Assembly: GCA_035516035.1 (NCBI GenBank)
Contig: DATJAS010000119.1
Span: 1-30,756, forward strand
Reading direction: 5' to 3'
Length of the DNA stretch: 30,756 nucleotides
Source: Fen-1273 sp035516035
Lineage (GTDB): Bacteria; Bacteroidota; Ignavibacteria; UBA10030; UBA6906
Shown: positions 15,946-23,597 of the stretch, one piece after another
Position numbering within the stretch: position 1 is the stretch's first letter
How the letters are laid out: each line of letters starts with the position of its first letter
Notes under the pieces: model-generated
Database searches by the model: none
The model's input: only the letters and a program-made list of their open reading frames with translations
Told to the model about the DNA's origin: nothing
Made by a program: the position numbers and the translations under genes

Positions 15946-16080
15946 GTCATTGCGAGCTGCATCCCCGTCATTGCGAGCGTTTTCCGCGAAGCAATCCCGT
16001 CGTTGCGACCCCCCATCCCCGTCATTGCGAGCGGCGGCGCCCACGGCGCCGTGGCGCCAGAGGCGCCACGACGCAATCTC
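15946..16080 (+). repeat. REP-like palindromic repeat island A
   Basis: Three copies of the left core GTCATTGCGAGC (15946-15957, 15967-15978, 16021-16032), one variant (GTCGTTGCGACC, 15999-16010), and one full right core GCGAAGCAATC (15986-15996). The third copy ends in a degenerate ACGCAATCTC (16071-16080) and encloses a perfect 12-bp palindrome CACGGCGCCGTG (16042-16053) among several GGCGCC motifs. It fills the gap between the receiver-like gene and queE. Similar sequence recurs at four other places in the window. Confidence 0.85.
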
Positions 16081-16105
16081 CCCATTCGGCCGTCTGCTCC
16101 AACCA

Positions 16106-16134
16106 TTGATTTTCCCTCCCCTTCTCTGTAACTT
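16106..16134 (+). promoter_or_regulatory. Putative promoter of queE-queC
   Basis: TTGATT (16106-16111), 17 bases, TAACTT (16129-16134), just downstream of repeat island A and about 30 bases before the queE ATG. Confidence 0.45.
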
Positions 16135-16164
16135 CTTCAATAAATCCGCACCGTTTCGTGCCTC

Positions 16165-16809
16165 ATGATCGAACTGGTCGTCAACGAGATCTTCCACTCC
16201 ATTCAGGGTGAATCCACGCACACGGGGCGGCCGTGCGTCTTCGTCCGGCTCACCTACTGTAACCTCCGCTGCACCTGGTGCGACACCGTCTATGCGTTCG
16301 AAGAGGGATCCCCGATGACCGTGGAGGCGATTCTCGAGCGTGTCCGCTCGTTCGGGTGCCGCCTCGTGGAAGTTACAGGCGGCGAACCGCTGGCACAGGA
16401 AGGGGTCCACGAACTGTTCAGCCGGCTCTGCGATGAGGGCTTCGAGGTGCTCGTGGAGACAGGGGGGAGCCTCGACATCGGCTGTGTCGACCGCCGGGTG
16501 AGCCGGATTGTCGACTTCAAGTGCCCGGGAAGCGGGATGGAGAAGAAAAACCTCTGGTCGAACGTCCCTGCGCTCACCCCGCGCGATGAAGTAAAGTTCG
16601 TCATCGCAGACCGGGCCGATTTCGAATGGGCGACGGTGAAAATCCGAGAGCACTCTCTCGACAGGATCTGCACCGTGCTGATGTCCGTCGTTTTCGGCCA
16701 GCTCGAGCCCGTTGAGCTCGCCCGGTGGATGCTCGACGAAGGGACGAACGCGAGGCTTCAGCTCCAGGCGCATAAGTACATCTGGGAACCCTCAACCAGG
16801 GGCGTGTGA
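16165..16809 (+). CDS. queE: 7-carboxy-7-deazaguanine synthase (radical SAM)
   Basis: A 214-residue radical SAM enzyme. The [4Fe-4S] motif CxxxCxxC is C32, C36 and C39 in YCNLRCTWCD, preceded by the substrate-contact segment IFHSIQGESTHTGRPCVF. The SAM-binding GGEP motif follows (TGGEPLAQE, about 73-81), and the C-terminus has the LQAHKYIW stretch of QueE. It converts 6-carboxytetrahydropterin to 7-carboxy-7-deazaguanine on the way to preQ0, queuosine or 7-deazaguanine-modified DNA. The 214-residue form is the normal short type. It overlaps queC and forms a two-gene unit; QueD and GTP cyclohydrolase are not here. No strong ribosome site is seen before the ATG. Confidence 0.95.
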   Translation: MIELVVNEIFHSIQGESTHTGRPCVFVRLTYCNLRCTWCDTVYAFEEGSPMTVEAILERVRSFGCRLVEVTGGEPLAQEGVHELFSRLCDEGFEVLVETGGSLDIGCVDRRVSRIVDFKCPGSGMEKKNLWSNVPALTPRDEVKFVIADRADFEWATVKIREHSLDRICTVLMSVVFGQLEPVELARWMLDEGTNARLQLQAHKYIWEPSTRGV

Positions 16810-17492
16810 TGGGCGCGGGTCGAGCGGTCGTGCTGGCGAGCGGAGGGATGGATAGTTGCGTGACTGTTGCGATCGCCCGTCAGACGCACGACGTGGCCAT
16901 GCTCCACTGCTCCTACGGGCAGAAGACATCCGCGCGCGAGCTCCGTTCATTCCATGACATCGCCGACTACTACGGGGTCGGAGCCCGGCTGGTCATTTCC
17001 ATGGAACACCTGGGGAAGATCGGCGGCTCGAGCCTGACTGACCCGTCCATTCCTGTCTCGGCTGCCGACCTCGGCGCGAAAGGGATCCCTTCATCCTACG
17101 TCCCCTTCCGCAACGCCAATCTGCTCGCTGCTGCCGTCAGCTGGGCGGAAGTGATCGGCGCGCATGCCGTGTTTGTGGGGGCGGTCGAAGAGGATTCATC
17201 CGGGTACCCGGACTGCCGCCGCGAGTTCTACGACGCGTACGAGGCGGCTGTGCGTGCGGGGACGAAGCCGGGCGCGGATATCGCGCTTGTCACGCCGGTG
17301 ATACGGATGACGAAAAGCGACATCGTCACGGCGGGGATGGATCTGGGTGCGCCGTTTCACCTCACCTGGTCATGCTACCGGCGTGAGGACGTTGCCTGCG
17401 GCGAGTGCGACAGTTGCGCGCTTCGCCTGCGCGGATTCCGCCGGGCCGGCGCGGAGGACCCGATCCCGTACGCCGTCCGCCCGGTGTATTGA
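16806..17492 (+). CDS. queC: 7-cyano-7-deazaguanine synthase
   Basis: About 228 residues. The ATP pyrophosphatase P-loop SGGMDS is at residues 12-17, and the C-terminal zinc site has four cysteines, C190, C198, C201 and C204, in CYRREDVACGECDSC. Other family segments are LHCSYGQK and YVPFRNANLL. It converts 7-carboxy-7-deazaguanine and ammonia to preQ0 using ATP. The start is either GTG 16806 or ATG 16809, both overlapping the queE stop; the ATG forms the common TGATG coupling arrangement and is at least as likely. QueE and QueC catalyse consecutive steps, so the pair is a functional operon. Confidence 0.95.
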   Translation: MMGAGRAVVLASGGMDSCVTVAIARQTHDVAMLHCSYGQKTSARELRSFHDIADYYGVGARLVISMEHLGKIGGSSLTDPSIPVSAADLGAKGIPSSYVPFRNANLLAAAVSWAEVIGAHAVFVGAVEEDSSGYPDCRREFYDAYEAAVRAGTKPGADIALVTPVIRMTKSDIVTAGMDLGAPFHLTWSCYRREDVACGECDSCALRLRGFRRAGAEDPIPYAVRPVY

Positions 17493-17535
17493 GGAATTGC
17501 AGAGACCGCAGAATTGCTGTGATTGCCAGAGCCAT

Positions 17536-17668
17536 GTCATTGCGAGCGTTTTTTGCGAAGTCCGTTGTTTGGACCACGGCGCCTGCGGCGCCGCAAGCGC
17601 CGTTCTTCGGCGTGGCGAAGCAATCTCGCCCGGATTGCTTCGTCGCAAAAGGCGCTCCTCGCAATGAC
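17536..17668 (+). repeat. REP-like palindromic repeat island B (inverted pair)
   Basis: A forward element runs from GTCATTGCGAGC (17536-17547) to GCGAAGCAATC (17615-17625) with a truncated inner copy. After a 7-base gap, a reverse element runs from GATTGCTTCG (17633-17642) to CTCGCAATGAC (17658-17668). The whole island is therefore an imperfect inverted repeat about 130 bases long between queC and the fumarase gene. Confidence 0.88.
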
Positions 17669-17690
17669 AGGTCTTGTCCGAGGAACATAA

Positions 17691-17695
17691 AGGAG
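17691..17695 (+). promoter_or_regulatory. Ribosome binding site that sets the fumarase start
   Basis: AGGAG, 5 bases before ATG 17701, within AAAGGAG. An upstream in-frame start at 17674 has no such site and lies against the repeat, so 17701 is preferred. Confidence 0.7.
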
Positions 17696-17700
17696 CCTCT

Positions 17701-19224
17701 ATGCAGCACCTGAAATCAAGCCTTGCAAAGCTTCTCCAGGAAACCTCGACAAACCTCCCGCCGGATGTCCGCCGTGCGCTCTCCGCCGCGATGAAGGAGG
17801 AGACTCCCGCCACACAGTCCGCGCTCGCCCTCGACACGATTGCGATCAACGTCGACATGGCGTGCGACAGCGCGGCGCCGATCTGCCAGGACACGGGAAT
17901 GCCCACATTTGAGATCAGGACGCCCGTCGGCACGAACCAGATCGAGGTGAGCCGGACGATCCGGGAAGTGATCGTCGAGGCCACGAAATCGGGCATCCTC
18001 CGTCCGAACCAGGTGGATTCGATCACGGGGAAAAACAGCGGCGACAACCTGGGAGAGGGAACCCCCGTCATCCACTACGAACAGTGGGAGCAGGATGAGA
18101 TCGACGTGCGGCTCATCCTGAAGGGCGGCGGCTGCGAAAACAAGAACATCCAGTACTCCGTCCCCTGCGAGCTTCCCGGACTCGGACGCGCGGACAGGAA
18201 CCTCGAGGGCGTGCGCAAGTGCATCCTCCACGCAGTGCACCAGGCCCAGGGGCACGGCTGCAGCGTCGGCGCGATCGGCGTCGCAATCGGCGGCGACAGG
18301 GCGACCGGCTACGCCTTCGCGAAGCAGCAGCTCTTCAGGACGCTGGACGACATCAACCCGAACCCCGAGCTGGCGAAGCTCGAGGCGTACATCATGAAGA
18401 GCGCCAACAAGCTCGGGATCGGGACAATGGGCTTCGGCGGCGCGGTCACGCTGATCGGCTGCAAGATCGGTGCCTACCACAGGCTCCCGGCGAGTTTCTT
18501 CGTCTCCGTGGCGTACGATTGCTGGGCGTTCCGCCGGCTCGGCGTCGTGCTTGACGCGAAGACCGGCGCCATCAAGCGGTGGCTCTACAGGGACGAGACC
18601 CCGGCCGTGCGGATGGCGCGCACCGAGGGCCTGCCTCTCACGGGGCGCGAGGTGCGCCTCGCGACGCCGCTCGGGGAGGCGCAGGTGCGTTCGCTCAACG
18701 TGGGAGACGTCGTCCTGCTCAGCGGGCAGATGCACACCGGCCGGGACATGCTTCACACCCACCTGTTGAACCACGACAGCCCGGTGGATCTTCACGGCGG
18801 GGCGCTCTATCACTGCGGCCCCGTGGCGCTGAAAAAAGGAGAGAAGTGGTTCATGAACGCCGCCGGGCCGACAACGAGCAGTCGCGAAGAGCCGTACCAG
18901 GCGGACGTCATCCGCCGGTGCGGCATCAGGGCGGTGATCGGCAAGGGGGGAATGGGGGCGAAGACGCTTGCCGCCCTCAAGGAGTGCGGCGCGGTGTACC
19001 TCAATGCAATCGGCGGCGCCGCCCAGTACTACGCGAAGTGCATCACGGAAGTCGAGGGGGTCGATCTCCTCGAATTCGGCATCCCGGAGGCAATGTGGCA
19101 TATCCGCGTCAGGGACTTCCCCGCCATCGTCACGATGGATGCGAACGGGAACAGCCTGCACGCGGACGTGGAGAAGGCCTCGGCGCAGGAGCTTGCCAGA
19201 TTGGCCGGTCCGGTCGCTCTCTGA
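17701..19224 (+). CDS. fumA: Class I fumarate hydratase (iron-sulfur)
   Basis: About 507 residues from ATG 17701. It is a single-chain fusion of the alpha and beta parts of Fe-S hydro-lyases. The alpha part has the CQDTGMP motif (C62), KGGGCENKN (about 141-148) and HGCSVGAIGVAIGGDR (C187). C62, C187 and C274 are the likely ligands of the [4Fe-4S] cluster. The beta part has ATPLGEAQVRSL, SGQMHTGRDM, NAAGPTTSSRE, GKGGMGAKT and the DLLEFGIPEAMWHI segment. It hydrates fumarate to malate in the citric acid cycle; tartrate dehydratase is a less likely alternative. It is followed 24 bases later by an acyl-CoA synthetase gene on the same strand. The enzyme class is oxygen sensitive. Confidence 0.92.
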   Translation: MQHLKSSLAKLLQETSTNLPPDVRRALSAAMKEETPATQSALALDTIAINVDMACDSAAPICQDTGMPTFEIRTPVGTNQIEVSRTIREVIVEATKSGILRPNQVDSITGKNSGDNLGEGTPVIHYEQWEQDEIDVRLILKGGGCENKNIQYSVPCELPGLGRADRNLEGVRKCILHAVHQAQGHGCSVGAIGVAIGGDRATGYAFAKQQLFRTLDDINPNPELAKLEAYIMKSANKLGIGTMGFGGAVTLIGCKIGAYHRLPASFFVSVAYDCWAFRRLGVVLDAKTGAIKRWLYRDETPAVRMARTEGLPLTGREVRLATPLGEAQVRSLNVGDVVLLSGQMHTGRDMLHTHLLNHDSPVDLHGGALYHCGPVALKKGEKWFMNAAGPTTSSREEPYQADVIRRCGIRAVIGKGGMGAKTLAALKECGAVYLNAIGGAAQYYAKCITEVEGVDLLEFGIPEAMWHIRVRDFPAIVTMDANGNSLHADVEKASAQELARLAGPVAL

Positions 19225-19248
19225 CCCACAGTCGAACCGGAGGCACCC

Positions 19249-20961
19249 ATGGCTGTTCAGCTCCCCCTCAACAACGTTCCCGTCATTACGTCCATCCAGG
19301 ATCTCCTGCTCCGGTCGGCGCGCGTGTACGGGGACAAAATCGCGCTCGAAGACCTCAAGGACTACCCGATCCCGCGGCTCACGTATTCGGCCCTCCTGCG
19401 CATCGTGCTGAAATTCGGCACCGCGCTCCGCGCCCTGGGCGTCAGGGAACGGAGCCACGTGGCGGTCATCGGGGAGAACCGGGTGCAGTGGTCGCTCTCA
19501 TACCTGACCTGCATGTGCTTCAACTACGTCATCGTGCCGGTGGACAGGGCTCTCACGTCCAACGAGATTCTGAACATCCTGCACGAGTCGGACGCCACCG
19601 CGGTGATCTACTCTGACGCGTTTGAGCCGCTCCTCAGGGAAAGCCGCGCGTCCATGAAGAAACTGAAGCTCTACATCAACATGGACATCCCTTCCCGCAA
19701 GGAAAAGACGCTCTCCATGGTCGAGCTCATCGAGCGGAGCAAGGGATGCGCGGTGGAGCAGCTCCCGCGGATCAATCCCGACGAGCTGGCGGAGATCATA
19801 TTCACCTCCGGCTCGCTGGGGCGCGCGAAGGGGGTCATGCTCACGCAGCGGAACCTGGCGGAAAACCTGATGGCGATGACGAAGATGATCAAGATCACGT
19901 CCGAGGACAGGTTCCTGGGCGTGCTCCCGATCCATCACACGTACGCCTGCACGTGCGGATTCCTCTGCCCGATGTTCATGGGATCGTCGGTCCATTTCGC
20001 CCAGTCGCTGAAGACGATCGTGGACGACCTCCAGCGGGTGCACGCCACGATCCTCCTCGCCGTACCCCTCCTGTACGACAAGATGTTTAAACGCGTGTAC
20101 AAGGGGATCCAGGAGAAGAAACTCACGTCGCTGATCGTCGGGCCCCTGATCAAGGCGGGGGCGGTCGCGGAAGCGTTCGGCTGGAAGAGTTTCCGCAGGA
20201 CCGTGTTCAAGGAGATCCACGACCGGTTCGGGGGATCCATCCGCCTGTTTATCGCGGGGGGCGCGGCGCAGGACCCCGTGGTGGCCAGGGGGCTGCGGGA
20301 ATTCGGATTCTGCTTTGTCCAGGGCTACGGCCTGACTGAGACCGGACCCATCCTGACGCTGAACAGGCTCGAGAGCTTCAAGGACGATTCCGCGGGACTC
20401 ACGCTGCCGGGCGTCACGCTGAAGATTGCCGAACCTGACCACCTCGGCATCGGGGAGATCTGGGCGAGGGGGGCGAACGTCATGCTGGGGTATTACAAGA
20501 ACGAGGCCGCAACGAAGGGCGTCTTCGAGGACGGGTGGTTCAAGACGGGGGACCTGGGTCGGATCGACGGCGAAGGCTTCCTCCACATCATGGGAAGGAT
20601 GAAGAACGTCATTATCTCCAAGAGCGGCGAAAACGTCTACCCCGAAGAGCTGGAGGACCTGCTCAACCGGAGCCCGTTCGTCATGGAGTCGATGGTCTAC
20701 GGTGAAGAGGACGTTCGCCAGGGAGAGATCATCGCCGCACAGGTCGTCGTGGACGCGGAGGCGTTTATCGAGCTGTCCGAAACACGGGGCAAGGAGATCA
20801 CGCCCGATCTCATGAAGTCCGTCATCGGGGACGAGATCGCCGTCGTGAACAAGGCCGTCCCCGCGTTCAAGCAGATCAGGAAATTCTATATCCGCGACAG
20901 GGAGTTCGAGAAGACGACGACGCAGAAGGTGAAGCGCTTTCTGGCGCAGAAGAAGAACTGA
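19249..20961 (+). CDS. AMP-forming long-chain acyl-CoA synthetase-like enzyme
   Basis: A 570-residue member of the adenylate-forming (ANL) superfamily with a GGAGG ribosome site 5 bases before ATG 19249. The phosphate loop (A3) is FTSGSLGRAKGV at 185-196, changed from the usual TSGTTGxPKG. The A5 motif is GYGLTETGP, A7 is WFKTGDLGRIDGEGF and A8 is GRMKNVIISKSGENVYPEELE. The catalytic lysine region A10 appears as EKTTTQKVKR near the C-terminus. It should activate a carboxylic acid to an acyl-adenylate and then the CoA thioester; the motif set resembles FadD/FAA-type long-chain enzymes. There is no clear membrane segment. It lies between fumarase and a DUF2007 gene, and the substrate cannot be told from the sequence. 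Confidence 0.88.
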   Translation: MAVQLPLNNVPVITSIQDLLLRSARVYGDKIALEDLKDYPIPRLTYSALLRIVLKFGTALRALGVRERSHVAVIGENRVQWSLSYLTCMCFNYVIVPVDRALTSNEILNILHESDATAVIYSDAFEPLLRESRASMKKLKLYINMDIPSRKEKTLSMVELIERSKGCAVEQLPRINPDELAEIIFTSGSLGRAKGVMLTQRNLAENLMAMTKMIKITSEDRFLGVLPIHHTYACTCGFLCPMFMGSSVHFAQSLKTIVDDLQRVHATILLAVPLLYDKMFKRVYKGIQEKKLTSLIVGPLIKAGAVAEAFGWKSFRRTVFKEIHDRFGGSIRLFIAGGAAQDPVVARGLREFGFCFVQGYGLTETGPILTLNRLESFKDDSAGLTLPGVTLKIAEPDHLGIGEIWARGANVMLGYYKNEAATKGVFEDGWFKTGDLGRIDGEGFLHIMGRMKNVIISKSGENVYPEELEDLLNRSPFVMESMVYGEEDVRQGEIIAAQVVVDAEAFIELSETRGKEITPDLMKSVIGDEIAVVNKAVPAFKQIRKFYIRDREFEKTTTQKVKRFLAQKKN

Positions 20962-20994
20962 CGGGACGCGCGGGCGCCCCGTCGAGGAGCGATC

Positions 20995-21219
20995 ATGGAT
21001 CTCGTAAAGGTGAAGAATTTTCCCGACCGGATGTACGCCGAGCGGGCGCGGCAGACGCTCGACGTCGAGGGGATCCCGTCGATCATCCAGTCCGTCGACG
21101 CGGGCGTCCTCGGCGCAGGGGGAGCGCTCGGGCTCCCGCAGGGCGCCGACCTGTACGTCCCCGGCGAATTCGTCGATCGGGCGCGCGAGCTGTTGAACGA
21201 CGTCTTCGACGGCATCTGA
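20995..21219 (+). CDS. DUF2007-family small protein
   Basis: A 74-residue protein with the pattern of the DUF2007 family (putative signal-transducing, PII-like fold): LVKVKNF, then a helix with AERARQTLDVEGIPSIIQS, a glycine-rich loop (GVLGAGGALG) and a final ADLYVPGEFVDRARELL segment. The function of the family is unknown. A GAGGAGCG site precedes the ATG. It is the last gene of the fumarase run, as a new promoter begins 5 bases after its stop. Confidence 0.8.
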   Translation: MDLVKVKNFPDRMYAERARQTLDVEGIPSIIQSVDAGVLGAGGALGLPQGADLYVPGEFVDRARELLNDVFDGI

Positions 21220-21223
21220 AACG

Positions 21224-21252
21224 TTGCTTCTCAGGCGTGGAGTCGCTACATT
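21224..21252 (+). promoter_or_regulatory. Promoter of the FKBP lipoprotein gene
   Basis: TTGCTT (21224-21229), exactly 17 bases, TACATT (21247-21252), 36 bases before the ATG. Confidence 0.66.
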
Positions 21253-21287
21253 AGTAAATGTGCGTTTCTCATCTGAAAGGACCCACC

Positions 21288-21983
21288 ATGCAACGTTTGT
21301 GGATTGCTGCCCTCGCGCTGGCCCTTCTCGGCTGCCAGGCAGCGGGTGACAAGAAGGTAAAGCTGGAATCACAGAAGGACAAGCTCAGCTACAGCATCGG
21401 GCTCAGCGTCGGCCACAATCTCGGCCGCGACTCGATACAGATCAACCCGGATGCGTTTATCCAGGGCGTGATTGACGCCACGAAGGACAGCGCTTCCCGG
21501 CTCATGACCGATGAGCAGGTGCGCGAGACGATCACCGCGTACCAGACCGAACAACGGGCAAAACTCGAGGAGGGAGCCAAGGTGGCCGGCGATAAGAACA
21601 AGAAAGAAGGGGATGCGTTCCTGGAGCAGAACAAGAAGCAGCCCGGCGTGGTCACGCTGCCGAGCGGGCTCCAGTACAAAGTGCTCGTCGAGGGGAAAGG
21701 CAAGACGCCGAAGCTCTCGTCCACCGTCACCACGCAGTACAGCGGCAAGCTCCTCGACGGAACCGAGTTCGACAGCTCGTACAAGCGCGGGGAGGCGGCC
21801 ACGTTCCCCGTTGGGGGCGTGATCAAGGGATGGACGGAGGCCCTCCAGCTCATGAAGGAAGGCGCGAAGTGGGAGCTCTACATCCCGTCGGATCTCGCCT
21901 ACGGTCCCGCGGGCACGGGTGACGGGACGATTCCGCCGAACGCGACGCTCATTTTCACGATCGAGTTGATTGCAGTGAAGTAG
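21288..21983 (+). CDS. FKBP-type peptidyl-prolyl isomerase lipoprotein
   Basis: About 231 residues from ATG 21288; an upstream in-frame ATG at 21258 is only 6 bases past the -10 element and would spoil the signal peptide. The N-terminus is a lipoprotein signal ending in the lipobox LLGC with C16 as the lipidated residue. The next part (about 22-115) is an FKBP_N dimerisation-type helical region (KLSYSIGLSVGHNL, DAFIQGV), followed by the FKBP_C catalytic domain (about 125-231) with VTTQYSGKLLDGTEFDSSY, FPVGGVIKGWTEAL and IPSDLAYGPAG. It resembles the FkpA/Mip group, envelope-located foldases that catalyse proline isomerisation. Its stop codon begins the first unit of the tandem hairpin array. 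Confidence 0.93.
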   Translation: MQRLWIAALALALLGCQAAGDKKVKLESQKDKLSYSIGLSVGHNLGRDSIQINPDAFIQGVIDATKDSASRLMTDEQVRETITAYQTEQRAKLEEGAKVAGDKNKKEGDAFLEQNKKQPGVVTLPSGLQYKVLVEGKGKTPKLSSTVTTQYSGKLLDGTEFDSSYKRGEAATFPVGGVIKGWTEALQLMKEGAKWELYIPSDLAYGPAGTGDGTIPPNATLIFTIELIAVK

Positions 21984-22080
21984 ACCGGCCGTGTGCGGGC
22001 CGGTTGATGGAAATGAACCAGACTGGCCCGATCCGGCCCGTCGATGCCTGTGAAGCAGATCGGCCGCTCGTGGGCCGATG
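21982..22080 (+). repeat. Tandem triplet of about 38-bp hairpin units
   Basis: Three head-to-tail units begin at 21982, 22020 and 22057 (periods 38 and 37). Each starts AGAYYGGCC and can fold. Unit 1 pairs ACCGGCC (21984-21990) with GGCCGGT (21998-22004), loop 7. Unit 2 pairs GACTGGCC with GGCCCGTC, one mismatch. Unit 3 pairs ATCGGCC (22059-22065) with GGCCGAT (22073-22079), loop 7. Between units 1 and 3 one stem pair changes from C:G to T:A, preserving pairing. Units 1 and 2 also share a GATGnnnRTGAAnC tail. The array runs from the FKBP stop codon to the next gene's ribosome site. Confidence 0.72.
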
Positions 22081-22084
22081 GAGG
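22080..22084 (+). promoter_or_regulatory. Ribosome binding site abutting the third hairpin
   Basis: GGAGG, 7 bases before ATG 22092, starting right after the stem of hairpin unit 3. It decides the start of the next gene against an in-frame ATG at 22044, which lies inside the hairpin array. Confidence 0.65.
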
Positions 22085-22091
22085 CGAGAGG

Positions 22092-22910
22092 ATGCCCGAC
22101 CCGAGCCAGCTCCCCTGGCTCCTGAGACTGCTGGACGACGATTCGCCTGAAGTCCGCACCGCGGTGCGCGATCAGTTTGCTTCGTTCGGGGATAAGCTCG
22201 AGGACTACCTGGACACGCTCGAGCTTCCCCGCACGGAGCGCGAGCGGGGATTGATTGAGAGCCTCGTCCGGGAAGGCCGCCGCCGACGTCTCCGTGACGG
22301 GTGGGAGATGCTGGCCTCTGTGCACGGCGACAAGCCGCTCCTGGAGGCGGGTCAGGATCTCGTTTCGCGCTTCCTGCGTCGCGATCGCGCGGGGCGCTCG
22401 CTCCCTGAAGAGCTTGATGTGCTTGCCGACGGCTTCGGGACGGGGACGCGCGATCAGGACCCCCTGTCGCTTGCAGAATACCTCTTCCGCACGCGCGGGC
22501 TCACCGGCGACAGGGAAACGTGCGACGACCCCGCGGGGAGCGACCTTCACCGCGTGATCACGACGGGGAAGGGCCTTCCGATCTCGCTGGTGTCCATTTA
22601 CATCCTCGTCGCTCATCGGCTCGGTTTGCGTGTCGAAGGCTGCAATCTCCCCGGTCATTTTCTCGCGCTCGCGGATCATGGGGGCAGGACGTTCGTCGTG
22701 GATTGCTTCAACGACGGCACCGTGCTCCTCGACGCGGACCTGGCGCGCCTGAGCGCACACGCGCCCGTACGGACCGTCGATCTTGCCGCGCTCAAGTGCG
22801 ACGCGCACGTGATCCTCGCGCGCGTCCTGCGAAACCTCACCGCCGCGCTGCGCAGGAAGGGGGATGAACAGTCGCTCGAGGACGCCTCGCTCCTTGAGAA
22901 GCTGAGTTAA
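22092..22910 (+). CDS. HEAT-repeat/transglutaminase-like (SirB1/YchA-type) protein
   Basis: About 272 residues from ATG 22092. The N-terminal part begins with a HEAT-like helix pair (PWLLRLLDDDSPEVRTAV, then DQFASFGDKLEDYLDTL), followed by the SirB1-type transglutaminase core with LAEYLFRTRGLTGDRE, ITTGKGLPISLVSIYILVA, RLGLRVEGCNLPGHFL and VVDCFNDG. The position corresponding to the transglutaminase catalytic cysteine reads PISL, as in other family members, while the His of PGHF and the Asp of VDCF are kept, so it is probably not a classical transglutaminase. The molecular function of the family is unknown. There is no signal peptide. A repeat separates it from ferritin. Confidence 0.8.
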   Translation: MPDPSQLPWLLRLLDDDSPEVRTAVRDQFASFGDKLEDYLDTLELPRTERERGLIESLVREGRRRRLRDGWEMLASVHGDKPLLEAGQDLVSRFLRRDRAGRSLPEELDVLADGFGTGTRDQDPLSLAEYLFRTRGLTGDRETCDDPAGSDLHRVITTGKGLPISLVSIYILVAHRLGLRVEGCNLPGHFLALADHGGRTFVVDCFNDGTVLLDADLARLSAHAPVRTVDLAALKCDAHVILARVLRNLTAALRRKGDEQSLEDASLLEKLS

Positions 22911-22916
22911 GAACCC

Positions 22917-22966
22917 GTCATAGCGAGCACTCGAATCCCGTCATTGCGTAGCGAAGCGAAGCAATC
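22917..22966 (+). repeat. REP-like palindromic repeat island C
   Basis: A diverged left core GTCATAGCGAGC (22917-22928) is followed by a compact unit running from GTCATTGCG (22940-22948) through TAGCGAAGCGAAGCAATC (22949-22966). It occupies nearly the whole gap before ferritin and ends 19 bases from the ferritin ATG. Confidence 0.82.
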
Positions 22967-22985
22967 TCACCCAACCGGAGGCCCC

Positions 22986-23480
22986 ATGCTCACCAAACCG
23001 ATGCTCGACGCCCTGAACGAGCAGATCAAGAACGAGATCAATTCTGCGTACCTCTACCTGGCGATGTCGATGCATGCCACCTCCGCCGGACTGCCCGGGT
23101 TCGCCTCGTGGCTCCGCATCCAGTGGCAGGAGGAGCTCGGCCACGCCATGAAGCTCGCCGCGATCATCCTGGACCGGGGCGGCAAGGTGGTTCTGCAGGG
23201 CGTCGACAAGCCGCCGGCGGACTACAAGTCTCCGCTCGACATGTTCCAGCACGTGCTGGCGCACGAGCAGAAGGTCACCGCCCTCATTCACAGGCTGTAC
23301 GAGACAGCGCTGAAGGAAAACGACTACGCGACCCAGGTGGAGGTGCAGTGGTTCATCCGGGAGCAGATCGAAGAGGAGAAGAACGCACTCGCGATCGTCG
23401 AACAGCTCAAGATGGCGGGAGAGAGCGGCCCTTCGCTCATGATGCTCGACCGGGTCCTCGCTGCACGCACTGCGGGGTGA
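22986..23480 (+). CDS. ftnA: Ferritin (FtnA-like, non-haem)
   Basis: A 164-residue ferritin from ATG 22986, with GGAGG ending 4 bases before it; an upstream in-frame start at 22944 lies inside the repeat. All ferroxidase ligands line up with E. coli FtnA numbering: E17 and Y24 in NEINSAYLYL, E50 and H53 in WQEELGHA, E94 in AHEQKV, and E126/Q127 in REQIEEEK. No haem-binding Met is evident, which separates it from bacterioferritin. Twenty-four subunits should form an iron-storage shell in the cytosol. I see no Fur box. The gene is flanked on both sides by REP-like repeats and faces a convergent aminopeptidase gene. Confidence 0.95.
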   Translation: MLTKPMLDALNEQIKNEINSAYLYLAMSMHATSAGLPGFASWLRIQWQEELGHAMKLAAIILDRGGKVVLQGVDKPPADYKSPLDMFQHVLAHEQKVTALIHRLYETALKENDYATQVEVQWFIREQIEEEKNALAIVEQLKMAGESGPSLMMLDRVLAARTAG

Positions 23481-23493
23481 AGCGGCGGCTCAG

Positions 23494-23585
23494 GTTGCTT
23501 CGCGAACAGCGCTCGCAATGACGGGTCATAGCGCGCGCACCGACCGTGTCATTGCGAGCGGCGCCGAAGGCGCCGCGAAGCAATC
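23494..23585 (+). repeat. REP-like palindromic repeat island D
   Basis: A reverse unit (GTTGCTTCGC at 23494-23503, then GCTCGCAATGAC at 23511-23522), a degenerate left core (GTCATAGCGCGC, 23525-23536) and a complete 38-base forward unit (23548-23585) with GGCGCC-GAA-GGCGCC as its inner palindrome. It sits between the convergent ends of ferritin and the M1 aminopeptidase. Confidence 0.87.
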
Positions 23586-23597
23586 CTGTAGTTGACA

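Noticed and set aside
15946..16080. CRISPR array
   Set aside because: The repeated GTCATTGCGAGC cores are unevenly spaced, differ in orientation across the window and enclose palindromes rather than unique spacers. No cas gene is present.
16806..17492. queE-queC as part of a DNA 7-deazaguanine modification island
   Set aside because: No dpd genes, phage genes or tRNA-guanine transglycosylase-like genes are nearby; a normal queuosine role is simpler.
15863..17713. Short frames with peptides such as SLRGAPFATKQS and CEERLLRRSNPGEIA
   Set aside because: They are translations of the REP-like repeats, a well-known source of false small proteins, not genes.
17716..21372. Two long minus-strand frames (580 and 624 residues)
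   Set aside because: Both are antisense to fumarase and the acyl-CoA synthetase, with no recognisable domain and no ribosome site.
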